This document shows, one piece after another, positions 33,888 through 45,865 of a stretch of 64,000 nt of DNA. Positions within the stretch are counted from its first letter, which is position 1, and every line of letters begins with the position of its first letter. A model generated the notes under the pieces. The model saw only the letters and a program-made list of their open reading frames with translations, searched no databases and was not told the origin of the DNA. Location of the stretch: contig CAMTDV010000003.1 of NCBI GenBank assembly GCA_947069175.1, positions 31,467,353 through 31,531,352 of the forward strand. The letters are read 5' to 3'. Origin of the DNA: Scalesia atractyloides (lineage: Eukaryota > Streptophyta > Magnoliopsida > Asterales > Asteraceae). Made by a program: the position numbers and the translations under genes.

Positions 33888-36786
33888 TGTAACACCCTGA
33901 CCGCGTAAAACAACGAACCACGATGGAAACGTCGGGGAGTCATGTCACGGAACTATTGTTTCACAACTCATCGAATTTAAAATTTTGTTTTATTAAGTTA
34001 AATGTTTACAATGTCTTTGGATAAACAGAAACAACACATAAATAAATGTTCTTTCATGTTTTAGGTCATTAAGGCCCGCGTCCCTTCCTACATGAAGCAT
34101 GCATCATATTATCAAGCATTGACTCCTGAAACAAATGTGAAAAGAGAGTCAGCATAAAAATGCCGATGAGTACATAGGTTTTGTGAGTGTATCAAATTCG
34201 TGGCTTTGTATACATATTGCAACACCTCGTCCGACTACAAGAGTCGTTAAATAAAAACCTCATATCAAAAGTGTTTGATATTGTAATACAATTAACCAAC
34301 TTAAAACAAGTTGGTTAGAGTTGTGAAAATCTTATAGCCATGAATCTTGACCAAAATGTTTCTTTTGCAAAAACCTTGTACTAGATTGATTCAAAAGAAA
34401 ACTTTGTATGGTTTATATCTTTAAGTGAAAATCATTGCGTGACATTGTTCAAAACCATTTGTCCGTGTTATAAACCATTTGTCCGTGTTATAAACCATCG
34501 TCCGTGTCATAAACCAATTGTCCATGTCATAAACAAATCGTCTTTGTTTTTTAATTGTGAAAACTTTTGATTGTTCTGTAATGAACACATTCAAACCAGT
34601 GTTGACTATACCACCAATGGGTATCTTTAATAGTCCACCAAAGGGTCTCTTTACCTAAACTAACAAATCAACAAATGATTTGTTAATCATAAACAGTTTC
34701 TGTCATTACCTAAACTTCCACCAAATCCAGTGAACAGTCCGATAATGGGATTGTCAGTCCTATGGTACCATAACATACTACTTGTCGGCTACAGCAAAGC
34801 TAATGAATGTCATTCGTGTTATGGATAACGCATCAACAAGTTGTTCACATTTTTTAAATCGTATTGTTTTATATATAAACCATAGACATTGTTTTTTTGA
34901 AAACTTGAAAATGATTTAGCACATATGAGTCACCCCAAAACATTTGCAAGACGTAAAAGAGGGGAACTATGTACTCACTTTGAAAATCATTTTGTATATA
35001 TAAACCATGTATATTGTTTTGAAATCTTGAAAATAATCACCCCAAAACATTTAGAAAATGTAAAAGAGGGGAAGTATGTACTCACATAAGCCTTGCGTAG
35101 TAGATATGTAGATTTGAAAAGATAATTTAGCACATATGAATCACCCCAAAACATTTGAAAACGTAAAAGAGGGAACTATGTACTCACTTTGAAAATCATT
35201 TTGTATATATAAACCATGTATATTGTTTTGAAATCTTGAAAATAATTATAGACATATATGAATCACCCCAAAACATTTAGAAAATATAAAAGGGGGCTAT
35301 GTACTCACTTGGGATTGCAAAAGTGTTCTTGATCAACTTAATAAACAAAGCTTAAACGTGTCCTAATGTGGCAGATAAATATGTTAGCGTGTCGGGACTA
35401 CAAACGGGAGATCAGATAGAATGAAGTCTTATAAACCAAACGAGTATTCGAACTCATGTGATATGGTTTAACAAACTTAACATTCTGATTTGGAAAGGAT
35501 CCTAAGTGCTTTTGACCCATTCTGACTCGTTAAGGTAGTTTACGCTACTTTAACGGGTATTTAGCATAAACATGTGATCGGATGGTTAAACATGTCCTAT
35601 GATAAGTTTTAAATGCCAAAACATGTTAAATGGAATAACATCAGTTTATATGTTAAAAATTTGGTTACATGTGTTTAAAATGGGTTTATGCGCAAAAGGG
35701 CATTTTGGTCATTTTTTTAAGAACATAGAAGTAACTTATCATAACAGTAACCAAACAATGTGACATAAGGTATAACCTCAGTAGGTTATTCCCTATTCAA
35801 CTATGGTCATAAATATGTATTTGGCCGGATCCTAAGATCAACCGAACGGGTCGGATTCGAAAGTCAAAGCGGTAGTCAAGACCGCTCGACTTATGACCCT
35901 AAATAAGAACTAAACTAGAAGTGACGAGTTAGACATGTAAAAATATGTCTAAGTAAGTTTATAAAACTGATTTGGTATCAAAACTTGGTGTTTCGATATC
36001 TTTAAATAGTTTCATCGTAAAATGCACATCATGCGCATTTTTGACCAAAACTTTGACTCGTCACTTCGACTAGTAAACGAGGTAATCAGAAGGTGAAATC
36101 GTTAGGGATTATAACCTTCGTGATTACGATCACGTTGCAAGGTTCAATTGTGTTTTGACTTGACTAAAATATGGTCAAAACCAAAAGTCAATCAGGAAGC
36201 CAAATTGTTCGACTTTTAGCTCAAAATAGCTAAAATAATGAAAGTTCTAGGAAGAGTACTTACTCGTGTTGAAGAACACTTTCGGAACTCAAGATAGGAG
36301 GCTTCCAAAGCCTGGAAAAAAGCTCCAAGAAGGATAGAAAGAGAACTTCACACTTTGCTTTGAAGTGTTTTGAAGTGGTGTGAAAAAATGGAAGAATCAC
36401 GGGGTATTTAGAGTATTTTAGGATTAAGGAGGTGATGACAAGTGTCTTCAAGTGTCGGTTAGTGTCCTAACATGTGTTAACACCAAATTAAGTGTGGTAA
36501 AATGAGTGCTAGGTGTCAAAAACTACAGATAGGTGGCAAACTTGGTGAAGAAACACAAACCTTTATTAATTGTTTGACATTTTTGGCCCTTAGACTTATA
36601 TTTTCACTTGTTTGCCATTTTTAACCCCCTTAAACTAATATTTAGGTTATATAAAGGTGTTAAGACATGTGTAACTTGGATTACGCCCGAAAATGTCGTG
36701 GATGTCGGTTCGTTCGGTTGTACGGTTACGCGTTTCGCAAAAATGCGTAAAACGCTTTAACGAACACGAAAATGATCGATATTGTG
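33888..36786 (-). mobile_element. LTR-A, nearly complete, outer end cut
   Basis: It begins TGTAACACCCTGACCGCG and follows the 9991-12814 copy to ATTGTGCAAC, about 130 bases short of the TGTGACATTTG end. The right edge of the gypsy nest is therefore a truncation and shows no CAAAA to pair with 9986-9990. Beyond 36786 the copia aORF text resumes. Confidence 0.85.
34915..35325 (-). repeat. Internal tandem duplication in LTR-A
   Basis: A unit of roughly 120-200 bases (CACATATGA-TCACCCCAAAAC ... GAGGGGAACTATGTACTCAC ... TGTATATTGTTTTGAAATC) is present in three degenerate copies. Other LTR-A copies, for example near 11030-11215, have two. Confidence 0.75.
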
Positions 36787-37670
36787 CAACGTTTTGAGCT
36801 CAATACTTCCGACATTTACAAGATATAAAGACTCTGCCATGGTGGGACATGCAAGAGTTGTGCAAAACAAAATTGATTAACTTTCAAATGAAGCCGGGTG
36901 ATCAGAAGCTATAGAAGGTTATTAGATATGAAGCACGTACCATAAGCTCAGGCCCTAATTTGTTTATCGTATTGTTAAATGTGCGGAATTCATTTTAGAT
37001 CAGTGAAAATAGATTCAAGATTACTTTTCAATCTCAATGTTTCATTAATACTTCAAACATGTACATTCCAGAAACAAATCCGACAGGGCTTCGCCTTATC
37101 GATCAACAAAAACTGATACAGACTCAAGAACACACTAACCTATTTATAGACAATCCAGTTCGTGCGAACTTGATAACCTACCTTCGTACGAAGTAAGTCA
37201 CCTTCGTACGAAGTGACTCAACTACCTTCATACAAAGTGAAACATACAATTTCAAATCAACATTTAGGCCCCGTTACATGACATCAACATGACCCAAAGA
37301 CGTAGGCTATAGACATAATGCATCAACACACGTCATAATTTTCCTACTTGGAAACCACATTATCCTAATAGAATAACGAAGATTGATCCAATATCACAAC
37401 TGCCTGATGTGAGCTTAATTGTTAAATGTCCTTGAGCCATTAAGCATATGCCTCTGATGAAGATTGAACAGGATTTTCATAAAGATTATAAATGGTGGGA
37501 TTATGATCGAGTGACTGGCGAACTTGTGATTGTGTTAAAGACTGAAAGATTGTGGAGAGCGATACGGATTCTAGATACGATGTGGTTGGTGAATTTGTCA
37601 AAAAAGATGTTGAATGTTTGTACTACAACAAGATATGCTATTAAGTACAAGAATAGTACTAGCTAGGTAA
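36787..37670 (+). pseudogene. Copia aORF fragment, 3' part
   Basis: Plus-strand coding remnants resume after the gypsy nest. A stretch with TFTRYKDSAMVGHARVVQNK (36815-36880) leads up to a solo LTR. After it come FPTWKPHYPNRITKIDPISQ and then an open 72-codon segment at 37448-37666 containing WWDYDRVTGELVIVL and RILDTMWLVNL. The C2 aORF has the parallel text WYLDGKTREAVI ... RILYPIWLVNL at 49680-49780, so this is the end of the same kind of ORF. Frameshifts and stops are present. Beyond 37670 sequence is non-coding to the B3 duplicate at 37797. Function unknown. Confidence 0.6.
36939..37328 (-). mobile_element. Solo copia LTR (LTR-d) inside the aORF fragment
   Basis: On the minus strand it starts TGTTGATGCATTATG, like the solo LTR at 1034-1524, and contains CGTACGAAGT units. 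Flanks carry the same 5 bases, CACGT (36934-36938 and 37329-37333); removing the segment joins aORF text smoothly. The other end reads CTTATGGT instead of ...CA, so that terminus has mutated or lost a few bases. Confidence 0.75.
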
Positions 37671-37796
37671 TATCAGAAGGGTATCAAAGTCTGCTACGCC
37701 TATGAAATTAATTCTAGGAAGATGTGGAACACAAAGTGGCGAGAGATTGAAAGAAAGGAGTTTATGAGGGAAGTTCGAAAAGAAGAGTTCAATTTA

Positions 37797-38396
37797 ATTA
37801 GATGAATACGATAATTGTTATGTGTAACAATTATATATAAAGACGTATTTAGATATGTGAATCAAAATATGATCTTAGGGGACTATTCTGTAAATGAACC
37901 ATGTAAACCATATATATATAAGGTTACACACTTCCGAACTTAACAAGTGCAAAAATAAAAACATATAAACGAACATCAATATCTAAATAGAAAAAGAAAA
38001 GACCATAAACATAAACACCATTAATAACATATATTATACTATAATGTTTAGTACCACATCAACCATCTACATCAAAAAACCATAAACTAAGTCATTAAGT
38101 TCAAATACAATACCATGCAAAACAACCATCAAAACATTCAACTTGCACCTTAACACATCATTCTGTTATCAAAACATACATACACATCTTTCTTACACCT
38201 GTGTAACGTCTGTTAGGGCGATCTTTTGTTGTGAAGTTCCGCCAACCATCCATCGCGTAATGTAACTTCCCGCCATTTAACTCCGTCTTCACGCCATAAA
38301 CCTCCACAACTCCAGTCTTGTTTTGAACACTCAATGAATACAGGTTATCAGAAAGACATGCTTTGTTAACAACTTCAACAGGCAGACGCTACATGT
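37797..38396 (-). pseudogene. B3-gene last exon and 3' flank, right copy
   Basis: The exon from 38388 down reads RLPVEVVNKACLSDN ... VVEVYGVKTELNGGKLHY and then lacks the NNLNFGD half of the B3 fold. A deletion of about 58 bp near 38238 removes it compared with the left copy at 8596-9278. The rest (37797-38190) is AT-rich 3' flank matching 8596-9000. The exon is continuous with the upstream intron (38389-38459, GT...AG) and the other B3 exons to the right. Confidence 0.75.
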
Positions 38397-38560
38397 GTTG
38401 TATGAAACAAAATAATAGTTAACATAACTCATTAGCTATTTTATGAAAAAATACCATACCAGCCTATAGTCCCCTTTCCGAGCAAACTCAAAGAACTCAA
38501 CATCTTCAACATCAACATAATGTTTTCTTGCATTTTTTGTCATCTTCTTTGTTTGTTTAA
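38388..38560 (-). other. B3 pseudogene intron and preceding exon
   Basis: The intron at 38389-38459 reads GTATGG at its donor and CATGTAG at its acceptor on the minus strand. It joins KGDYRL to RLPVEV, the usual entry into the B3 fold. The preceding exon carries ARKHYVDVEDVEFFEFARK. Conservation of the intron shows that this is a genomic copy, not a retrocopy. Confidence 0.65.
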
Positions 38561-39000
38561 CATTTTATCAACCTTACAAGCTTTCTTCCCCTTGTTGACC
38601 AAGTACACATATAGATGTGAGTTAAAAGCGTGTATAGTATATGTGGTAAAAATGAAGTTTATATAATATATACGAATTCATGGGATATTATTCAAACCAA
38701 GCTTCTCAATAGATCGACAACATACAATAGCATCCAATGTTTTAACATGTAATGGGCCTTGGAATCCCTTTGATATTCTTGACTGTGTCCTTCCTCTCGG
38801 CAATAAGTTTACCTTTCTTCATAACCTGTTATCATAGAAAAGTTTTAGTATCCAACTAATGTAACAACGCTTATGGTGATGAACTTACATCTTCTATTGT
38901 CTTCAATTGTGAAGCCATAGTTTTCCTCGATATGGATTCAACACCAACCTTAATCGGTTTACGTGAGTTAACAACTTGTGGTGGAATGCTAGCTGGTATG

Positions 39001-39592
39001 TGTAAATACACTTAGTGTGAAGTCTCTCAAAAGTTCAAGGGTCTTTTATGTATATCTTGTATTAATTATAAGTGTCCGAATTTATAAGTATTGTTTCCGA
39101 GTTTGTTCTAAGTCCGGATTAGGGTTTAGACCTAATCCGGGTTTATTGTTGTTCCGAGTTTACTGATATGTATTCTGGACTTGGGTATGTAGTCCGGGTT
39201 TTAGTATGGATTTTAGATGTCCGGACTTTAGTAGATGTTTGCTAGTCCCAGTTTCTAGTCTTATGGGCCTTGGGCCTTGTTTTGTTATCCAGACAAGTGT
39301 GTCCAGATTTATCTTGTATATGATCATTTAGTGGAATAGACAAGATAAAAGTTCTTTTGTGGAAATTTTGTGTAGCACGAAAACCCTACTCATTAGTGTG
39401 TGTTGGTCTTGCGGCTATTGTGTGTGAGTGACGTCATTCATCTTCTACTTCAAAGAATACTCTGTGTATTCCTTGATTTCTCTCATTCATCTTGTTCTTG
39501 ATATATTATCCTACAATGGTGATTTCTAGGTGGATTCCACACATCTAGTGATTGTGTTCATGAGTGAGATCCTTGGATTAGGTGACCTTACA
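39001..39592 (+). mobile_element. 5' LTR of Copia C2 (LTR-c)
   Basis: It starts TGTAAATACAC and ends GACCTTACA. It is rich in (T)CCGGA/TCCGAG pentamers between 39100 and 39310. It matches 49977-50584 directly and the C1 LTR at 5566-6170 in reverse. Confidence 0.92.
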
Positions 39593-39594
39593 AG

Positions 39595-39607
39595 TTGTAT
39601 CAGAGTA
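39595..39607 (+). other. Primer-binding site of Copia C2
   Basis: TTGTATCAGAGTA lies two bases after the LTR. It is a slightly mutated form of the TGGTATCAGAGC complement of initiator tRNA-Met. Confidence 0.82.
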
Positions 39608-40066
39608 GTGTGCTCATACTACTGTAGGTGTTCTTGGTTTGAAGGTTTTTGTGAGAAAAATCATCTTTTGATTGGATTTAGTGCTTACTTACAAAGTTTT
39701 TATGAGTTGTTCATGATTCTGTGTTGATTTCTAGTGGGTTGATGATGGATTTTGATTAGGATAGAGCTTTTTTGGTGTTGCCTTCATCTGGGTTTTTTAT
39801 AGAGGTTTATGAAGTTCTTGCTGGGTTTTTGAAGGTTGGTAAAAAATTCCTTATTTGATCTTTTTAAAAGTTGTTCTGTGTTTAATTTACTGTTTGTGTT
39901 TCTGGATTATTGGTTATCTAGTATGGAGTCACATTCGTGAGATAACTGGAAGCTAGTTCTTTCACATTTGGAATAATCTGTTAGGATTACTAATCAATAG
40001 TAATTCTGGAGTTGACATCTTATACCGTGTTGCAAGTTTCCGAGTTTAACCTCTTCTTAGACTCTT

Positions 40067-41083
40067 GTGACTCAATTTGTTGTGTATAAAGCCTTAAAGA
40101 ATGAGTCTTTTGATGACGGCGTGAATAGGTATTATCACCTGCTAAGTGAGCTTGATCCTAGTGAAGAGGATCTTTACATAGAGTTTGAGAAAGTTGAGAA
40201 GTTCTTGAACTGTCTTCCTAGTGAATGGAACATATACACTGCGTTAATTAGAGAAGGTATTCTCTATTATGAGCTTTCATTGGAGAAGGTTGTTTAGAAA
40301 TTGAAGGTTTGTGCTTGGAACATGGAAGATCAAGCCTCTAACTTTGAAAAGATTCAAGATCCTCAGCTATATAAGGCTTCAAAAACCATTAAAAAGGGAA
40401 GCAATGGGGAGCCGGTGTTGCCTTATGTTCAGGAAATGAAGATCCTGCAAGTCACCATGCTTTTATAGCAATAATGCAAATGGTTCGAGCGGTAATGTTA
40501 ATTTAAATCAGGGAATGTATTCATCTGGTGGAAGTCAGAAACTCAAGCAGCTTGTGTTAACATTCCAAAGTTGGATCCTAATTGCTTAAAGTTAATAGAA
40601 GAAAACATGAGTCTTTTGGCGCCCTTTATGACGGCGTATAAAAACTTTTGTCTTGGGAAGCTTGTTGAGCAATCTAGTCTTGATGAAGATTTAGACCATA
40701 TAGACCAGGATGAAATGGAAGAACTTGATCTTCAACTCAATATGGCATTATTGGTAAGAAGAGTTAAGAAGTTCCTTATGAAAACGAGTAAGAAATTCAT
40801 TAGTGGTCAAACTAAGACTCAAATGGGGATAGATATGACAAAAGTAAAGTGTTACAACTGTAGTATCTGTGGGCGTTATGAATGGGATTGTCAAAAGCCC
40901 AAGATGGAAAGATCCAACAGAGAAAACAATTACCAAAATGAAAACAACTCCAGAACTCATACAAATTCTTCAAGTTCTTCAACGTCAAATTCACGATCAA
41001 ATGCTTCAGATAATCTTAATCCTTCTACAAACAATGCCTTGGTAGCTCAGTCTCTACATGAAGTTACCGAACCATGTGATTAG
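40067..41083 (+). pseudogene. Copia C2 gag, first part
   Basis: The capsid-like segment reads ALKNESFDDGVNRYYHLLSE ... LNCLPSEWN, then WNMEDQASNFEKIQDPQLYK after an in-frame stop near 40297. After a frameshifted stretch (40380-40560) the frame is open at 40571-41083 with FMTAYKNFCLGKLVEQSS, the DQDEMEELDLQLN block and a zinc knuckle, CYNCSICGRYEWDC. In C1 the third ligand is His; here it is Arg, so zinc binding is probably lost. A Ser/Asn-rich tail ends at a TAG. No start codon can be defended; the frame may begin upstream of 40067. Confidence 0.8.
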
Positions 41084-41089
41084 GGATGT

Positions 41090-42620
41090 GCCTTGGAAAA
41101 TATCTCGGCGGCTATTGTTTCAGAAGCCTTTATGGCTGAAATTATCGTAGAAGAAGTGTGTGAAGAGATTATAGAACAAGCTAGTATGGAGGAATTGTTG
41201 TTGTAGCCGAGGTTATGGGTGAAAAATTGGAAGTTAGTAAAGTTGTTGAAAATAAAGAAAGCTTGAATAAAGAAGAAACAAAAGGTTCAAAAACTGAAGG
41301 AAAGATTGAAAGTTTTGAGCTCAAGATATCAACAGCTGAAATGCAGGAATTCGCTGATGCTGAAGCTCAAAAGTTGAGAGAAAGCTCTACGGGAAAGGAG
41401 GATTGTGCATTCATGGCTAGGATTGAGGTAAAATCAACTCCTATAGATAGGCGTTGTGCTAGATGCGTTGAGTTTGTTACTAGATCGATAGATACGCACT
41501 ACATAACACAAATTTGATTATTGATCATGAAAAATCCAGAGAACTCATTGCAGTTTTATCTTGTTCTGACAAGGAATACCGAATTAAGATAAAAGCATTG
41601 AAGATGATATCTCTGAATTTGAAAGACGTGTGGCTCAAGCAACTCTTAAAAATCAGGAGCTAAAATCCGAACTTGAATTAAATCAAAATTGTGTTTTAGA
41701 AAAGAACAAAATCATTTTGGAAAAGATAATCTGATTTTAGATTTGCAAGGACAAATTGAAAAGTTTGTTAATTCAACTGAAGTGATGAATTTTTTCATTA
41801 ATAGCCAACGTCTAAAAGAGACAGAGGAAGAAATGTTTGGCATTGGGTATAGTAAAGTGCCTCCAATGATTAATCATAACTATACCTCGATGGCAAGAGT
41901 TGATCCTGAGTTTGCCAACTTTGTGCCAATGACTCCTCTGAATGTTGAACCACAAAGTGAATCTGAATCTGAGCTTGAAGTAGCTTCGAACTCAGAACAA
42001 TCGAAGATGAGCAAAGCCACAAAGAAAAGTGAACTAAATTTCGAAAACATTGAAAACTTGATAAGAAATAAAATTTTGGTAATTTTTAATCAAGTTCAAA
42101 ATGCTAACTCAAAACCAAGAGTAGAGAAAATTGAAATAGCGTTGAACACTGAGTTTGTCACTCAAATTTTGAAAAATCCCACAAAGGTTCAATCATCTTC
42201 GACCAATCAAGAGGAACGTCCAAAGAACGTTGCAAAAATTCGCAAATGTTACAAATGTCAAAGAAAGGGACAAATGTTCCTGATCAGAGGAAACCATATG
42301 TTGAAAAACCTCGAAATTAAGCAACAAATGTTGAAAAGAAAAACAATAAAAATCAAAAGATTGAAAAAACTAATGTGGTTAAACAAGAAACAAAACCTGT
42401 TTTTAAATACAACAATGTCAGGATCAAAGGGAAGAACCGTTTGATACTTGTCCTGGTCGTGGATCAGAAAGTTCGTCACAAAAACATGATGCTCGTGAGA
42501 AAACACCTCACCGATGCCAAAATCGTGTTACTTTCCAATCTCAAGAGAGTGTTCAACGTTCTGGATGATCTAATTACAACTATGTTAGACCTCATGCTCA
42601 GAATCGGTTTGTAATGACGA
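41090..42620 (+). pseudogene. Copia C2 gag, C-terminal and coiled region
   Basis: Open stretches at 41215-41517 (STAEMQEFADAEAQKLRES) and 41689-42444 are charged and coiled-coil-like. The second contains FGIGYSKVPPMINHNY, a Ser/Glu-rich stretch and half of a second knuckle (CYKCQRKGQ), after which the frame is lost. C1 gag at 395-700 matches the first part. The region corresponds to the long spacer gag of Sirevirus-like elements. Confidence 0.65.
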
Positions 42621-42659
42621 AAGTGTGTCACTCCACGATTTCACAATCAACGACCGCAC

Positions 42660-42965
42660 TCGGTTAACCAACCAAAGCCATTCTTAAGAAACAATGATAC
42701 TCCTAGTTTTGGTAGAAATTTTGAGACTTTGAGAAATCAAAATTACGGATATCAAAACCATGGAAGCCAAACTTTTGGAAACTCTAGATATTACAACAGA
42801 CCGTCCACCTCATATAATCCTCAATTTGGTAGGAACCACTCAAACAACTTCCGAAGTGGAAACGTATGTCGAAGTGGTAGTGACGGTTATCTCAAGAAGT
42901 TTTCCTATGTAGATGAAATGGGACGACCCAATACCATCATGGCTTGGGTCCCACATTCTAACTGA
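42660..42965 (+). pseudogene. Copia C2 region before protease
   Basis: An Asn/Tyr/Gly-rich run (NQNYGYQNHGSQTFGNSRYY) leads to YVDEMGRPNTIMAWVPHSN, a phrase that comes just before the protease in many Asteraceae copia polyproteins (recollection). A stop follows at once and no D-S/T-G protease site is found downstream. Confidence 0.6.
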
Positions 42966-43039
42966 TTTCCTTGTTGGTGAGTGTAGAAGCAACTGAAGAG
43001 GACTATCATCTGCTCCAGTGACTTGTTTACTCTCGAAAG

Positions 43040-43984
43040 CGACCGAAGATCAATCTTACCTTTGGCATAGACGAATGGGCCATGTGCACCCTTGAAAAAT
43101 GAACCACTTAGTGAAAACGACTTAGTGTTGGGGGTTCCTTACGTAGTTTTAACATGTACAATAACCACTTGAATTGTTACACATGGATCTTTTTGGCCCA
43201 ATTCATGTTGCTAGCATTGGTGGAATGTCTTACTGTCTTGTTGTCACTGATGATTTCTCATGATATTCATGGGTATTCTTCTTAAAAACAAAGGACTAAA
43301 CTCAAGGAATTTTAAGAGATTTATTTAAACAGCTTGGGAAAAAATATTCACTTCCTATTAAGAAAATCCGAAGTGACAATGACACTGAATTTAAAAATCA
43401 ACATATGGAGTAGTTATGTTGGGAAATGGGAATTAGTTCAGCGCTCCAAATGTTCATTAACAGAATGGAGTCGCAGAACGGAAGAACCGTACCCTGATTG
43501 AGGCGGCCCGTACTATGCTTTCTAAATCTATGTTACCAATTTTCTTCTAGGCCAAGGTGGTAAACACTGCATGCTATGTGCTTACCCTGTGCTTATGATC
43601 AAAAGAGAAGATAAAACTTACCATCAATTACTTGAAAACAAGAAACCTAATTTAGCAGGGTTTCAACCCTTTGGGACCAAGTGTGTTACCAAATGCACCA
43701 AGGATTATCCTAAAATGGGCGAATTTGGAGAGATTGGTTTCTTTCTGGGTTACGTTAATGGGGCTCCAAACAAACGTGTTTATAGCATTTAAAAACAAAT
43801 TGTGGAGGTCGTGTTTGATATAACTCCTTTGATTTACGATCCTCCACCGTCCGAATTTGGTCTTAAAAATGGGTATGATTATGAGAAATTATTTGATTCA
43901 TTTGATCTTCCTGATGTTTCCGAAGAAGATTCGGAGGTTGTCTACACGCATCTTGTAGATAAAGATGAAGTGGATGCTGGCTAG
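43040..43984 (+). pseudogene. Copia C2 integrase
   Basis: A GAG-pre-integrase fragment (LWHRRMGHVHP, near 43060) is followed by the integrase core: MDLFGPIHVASIGG at about 43180, VVTDDFS, and IRSDNDTEF near 43370, the second catalytic Asp region. The third acidic residue region (around 43470) is frameshifted. The C-terminal part is open at 43571-43792 (KTYHQLLENKKPNLAGF, GEIGFFLGYVNGAPNKR), then a linker at 43802-43984. At least four stops make it inactive. Confidence 0.8.
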
Positions 43985-44360
43985 AGAGCAAGTATTCCTA
44001 CAAACGTGACCCCGAATGCCACATCAGGAGGTCTAGTTGCTGAGTCTTTGTTAGTTTGTTGCTGTCCAGTTCCCCAATGAAGTTGGTTCCAGTAATTCTG
44101 AAGCTAGTAGTAATGCAAACGCTGAGGGGGAGATTCAATCAAATTTGGGAAACAATCTACAGGCTCCGGCCATCCAAGTTCCTAGAACAAATATCTATCA
44201 TCCTGTTGATAATATTATTGGGAATCCAAATGCCAGAGTGCAAACGCGAAGAAGTATTTCAGAGATGCAGTGTCTCTTTTCTAAAATCAAGTAGGAAGAG
44301 ATATAAAATCTTAGTCTACACGAATGTTTTATCTCTCAGATAGAGCCGAAAAAATATCAG

Positions 44361-45865
44361 ATGGCTTTGAAGGATAATTCACGGTGTAAGGCTATGCAAG
44401 AAGATTTAGCTCAATTTGACAAGTTAAAAGTGTGGGATTTAGTCGATCTTCATAATGGTCAACATGCAATCAACACGAAGTGGGTCTTCAAGTGCAAAAA
44501 GGATGATAAGGGGGTGCTGTCAGAAATAAAGCACGGTTGGTTGTTCAATGATTCAATTAAGAGGAAGGGATTTATTACACAGAAATCTACGCACCTGTGG
44601 CAAGACTGGAAGCCATTCGTTTGTTTCCGGCCTTCACTGCTCATATGCACTTTAAAGTCTATCAGTTAGATGTCAAAAACGTTCCTTCATGGAAAATTGT
44701 CTGAAACTGTGTATGTATCTCAACCACCAGGGTTCGCAGCTCCAAAGTCTGACAATAAAGTCTATTTGTTAGACAAAGCTTTGTATGGTCTCCATCAGGC
44801 TCCTCGTGCCTGGTATGAGACTTTCAAACATCTATTGGAGCATTGATTCACGCGTGGTGCGATCGACTTCACATTTTTCATTTTGAAAAAAGGGGGAGAG
44901 TTTATGTTGTGCAAATTTATGTTGATGACATAATTTTCGGTTCTTTAAATGAAGAATTGTGTTACGAGTTTAAGAAAGTGATGAAGTCGAAATTTGAAAT
45001 GAGTGCAATGGGAGAGTTGTCATTATTTCTTGGTCTTCAAGTCAGTCAGAAGAAAGAAGGGACGTACGTGCATCAAACAAAGTATGTCCACGAGATTCTC
45101 AAGAGATTCGGTTTAGATGACAACTCACCTTTCGACAAACCTTTGTTGACGAATCACAAGCTGACGACTGATAAGGAGAAGGATCCTGAAGTGGATCTAA
45201 CTCTCTATCGGGTGATGATAGGTTCACTTATGTATCTTACAACGTCTCATCCCAATATTATGTTTTCAGTTTGTTTATGTGTCAGGTACCAATCAACTTT
45301 GATGGAATCTCATATGACTATTGTCAAACGCATCTTTAGATATCTGAATGGGAAACCTAAGCTTGGATTGTGGTATCCAGCTGAAGGACGTCTAGATTTG
45401 ATTGCATACGCTGATTCAAATTTCGGAGGGTGCCTAGTCAACATAAAGTCAACCTCAACGGCGCACAACTGCTTGGAAACCGTCTTGTGTCTTGGCAAAG
45501 CAAAAAGCAAGTTGTGTCTTTATCCACGTGCGAGGCCAAGTACATTGCAGCTTCGAGCTGTTGTGCTTAGGCTTTGTAGATTCAGCAACAATTAAGAGAC
45601 TACGCTTTGAATTTTACTCGAACTCCAATTCTTTTCGACAATAACTTTGCCATTTCCATAACTAATAATCCAGTTAACCATTTACACACTAAACACATAG
45701 ATGTTAGGCATCATTTCATTCGCAACTGTGCTGAAGGGTTTAATCGAGGTGGTTAGGGTAGACACTTTGGATAATCTTGCCGCCCTGTTTACTAAGACAT
45801 TCGATCGGGCTAGATTTGAAGATCTGGTCCGAATGATCGGCATAATCAACCCCGAGTAATATGCT
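44361..45865 (+). pseudogene. Copia C2 reverse transcriptase and RNase H
   Basis: RT starts with MQEDLAQFDKLKVWDLVDL and NTKWVFKCKKDDKG, loses frame, and resumes with VYVSQPPGFAAPKSDNKVYL near 44720. The catalytic box YVDDIIFGS is intact at 44913-44940. It continues LSLFLGLQVSQKKEG and GSLMYLTTSHPNIMFSV. RNase H shows LIAYADSNFGGC (first Asp) and then frameshifts through the SCEAKY region to DTLDNLAALFTKTF near 45760-45810. Frame breaks near 44669, 44845 and 45470 prevent function. Confidence 0.85.
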
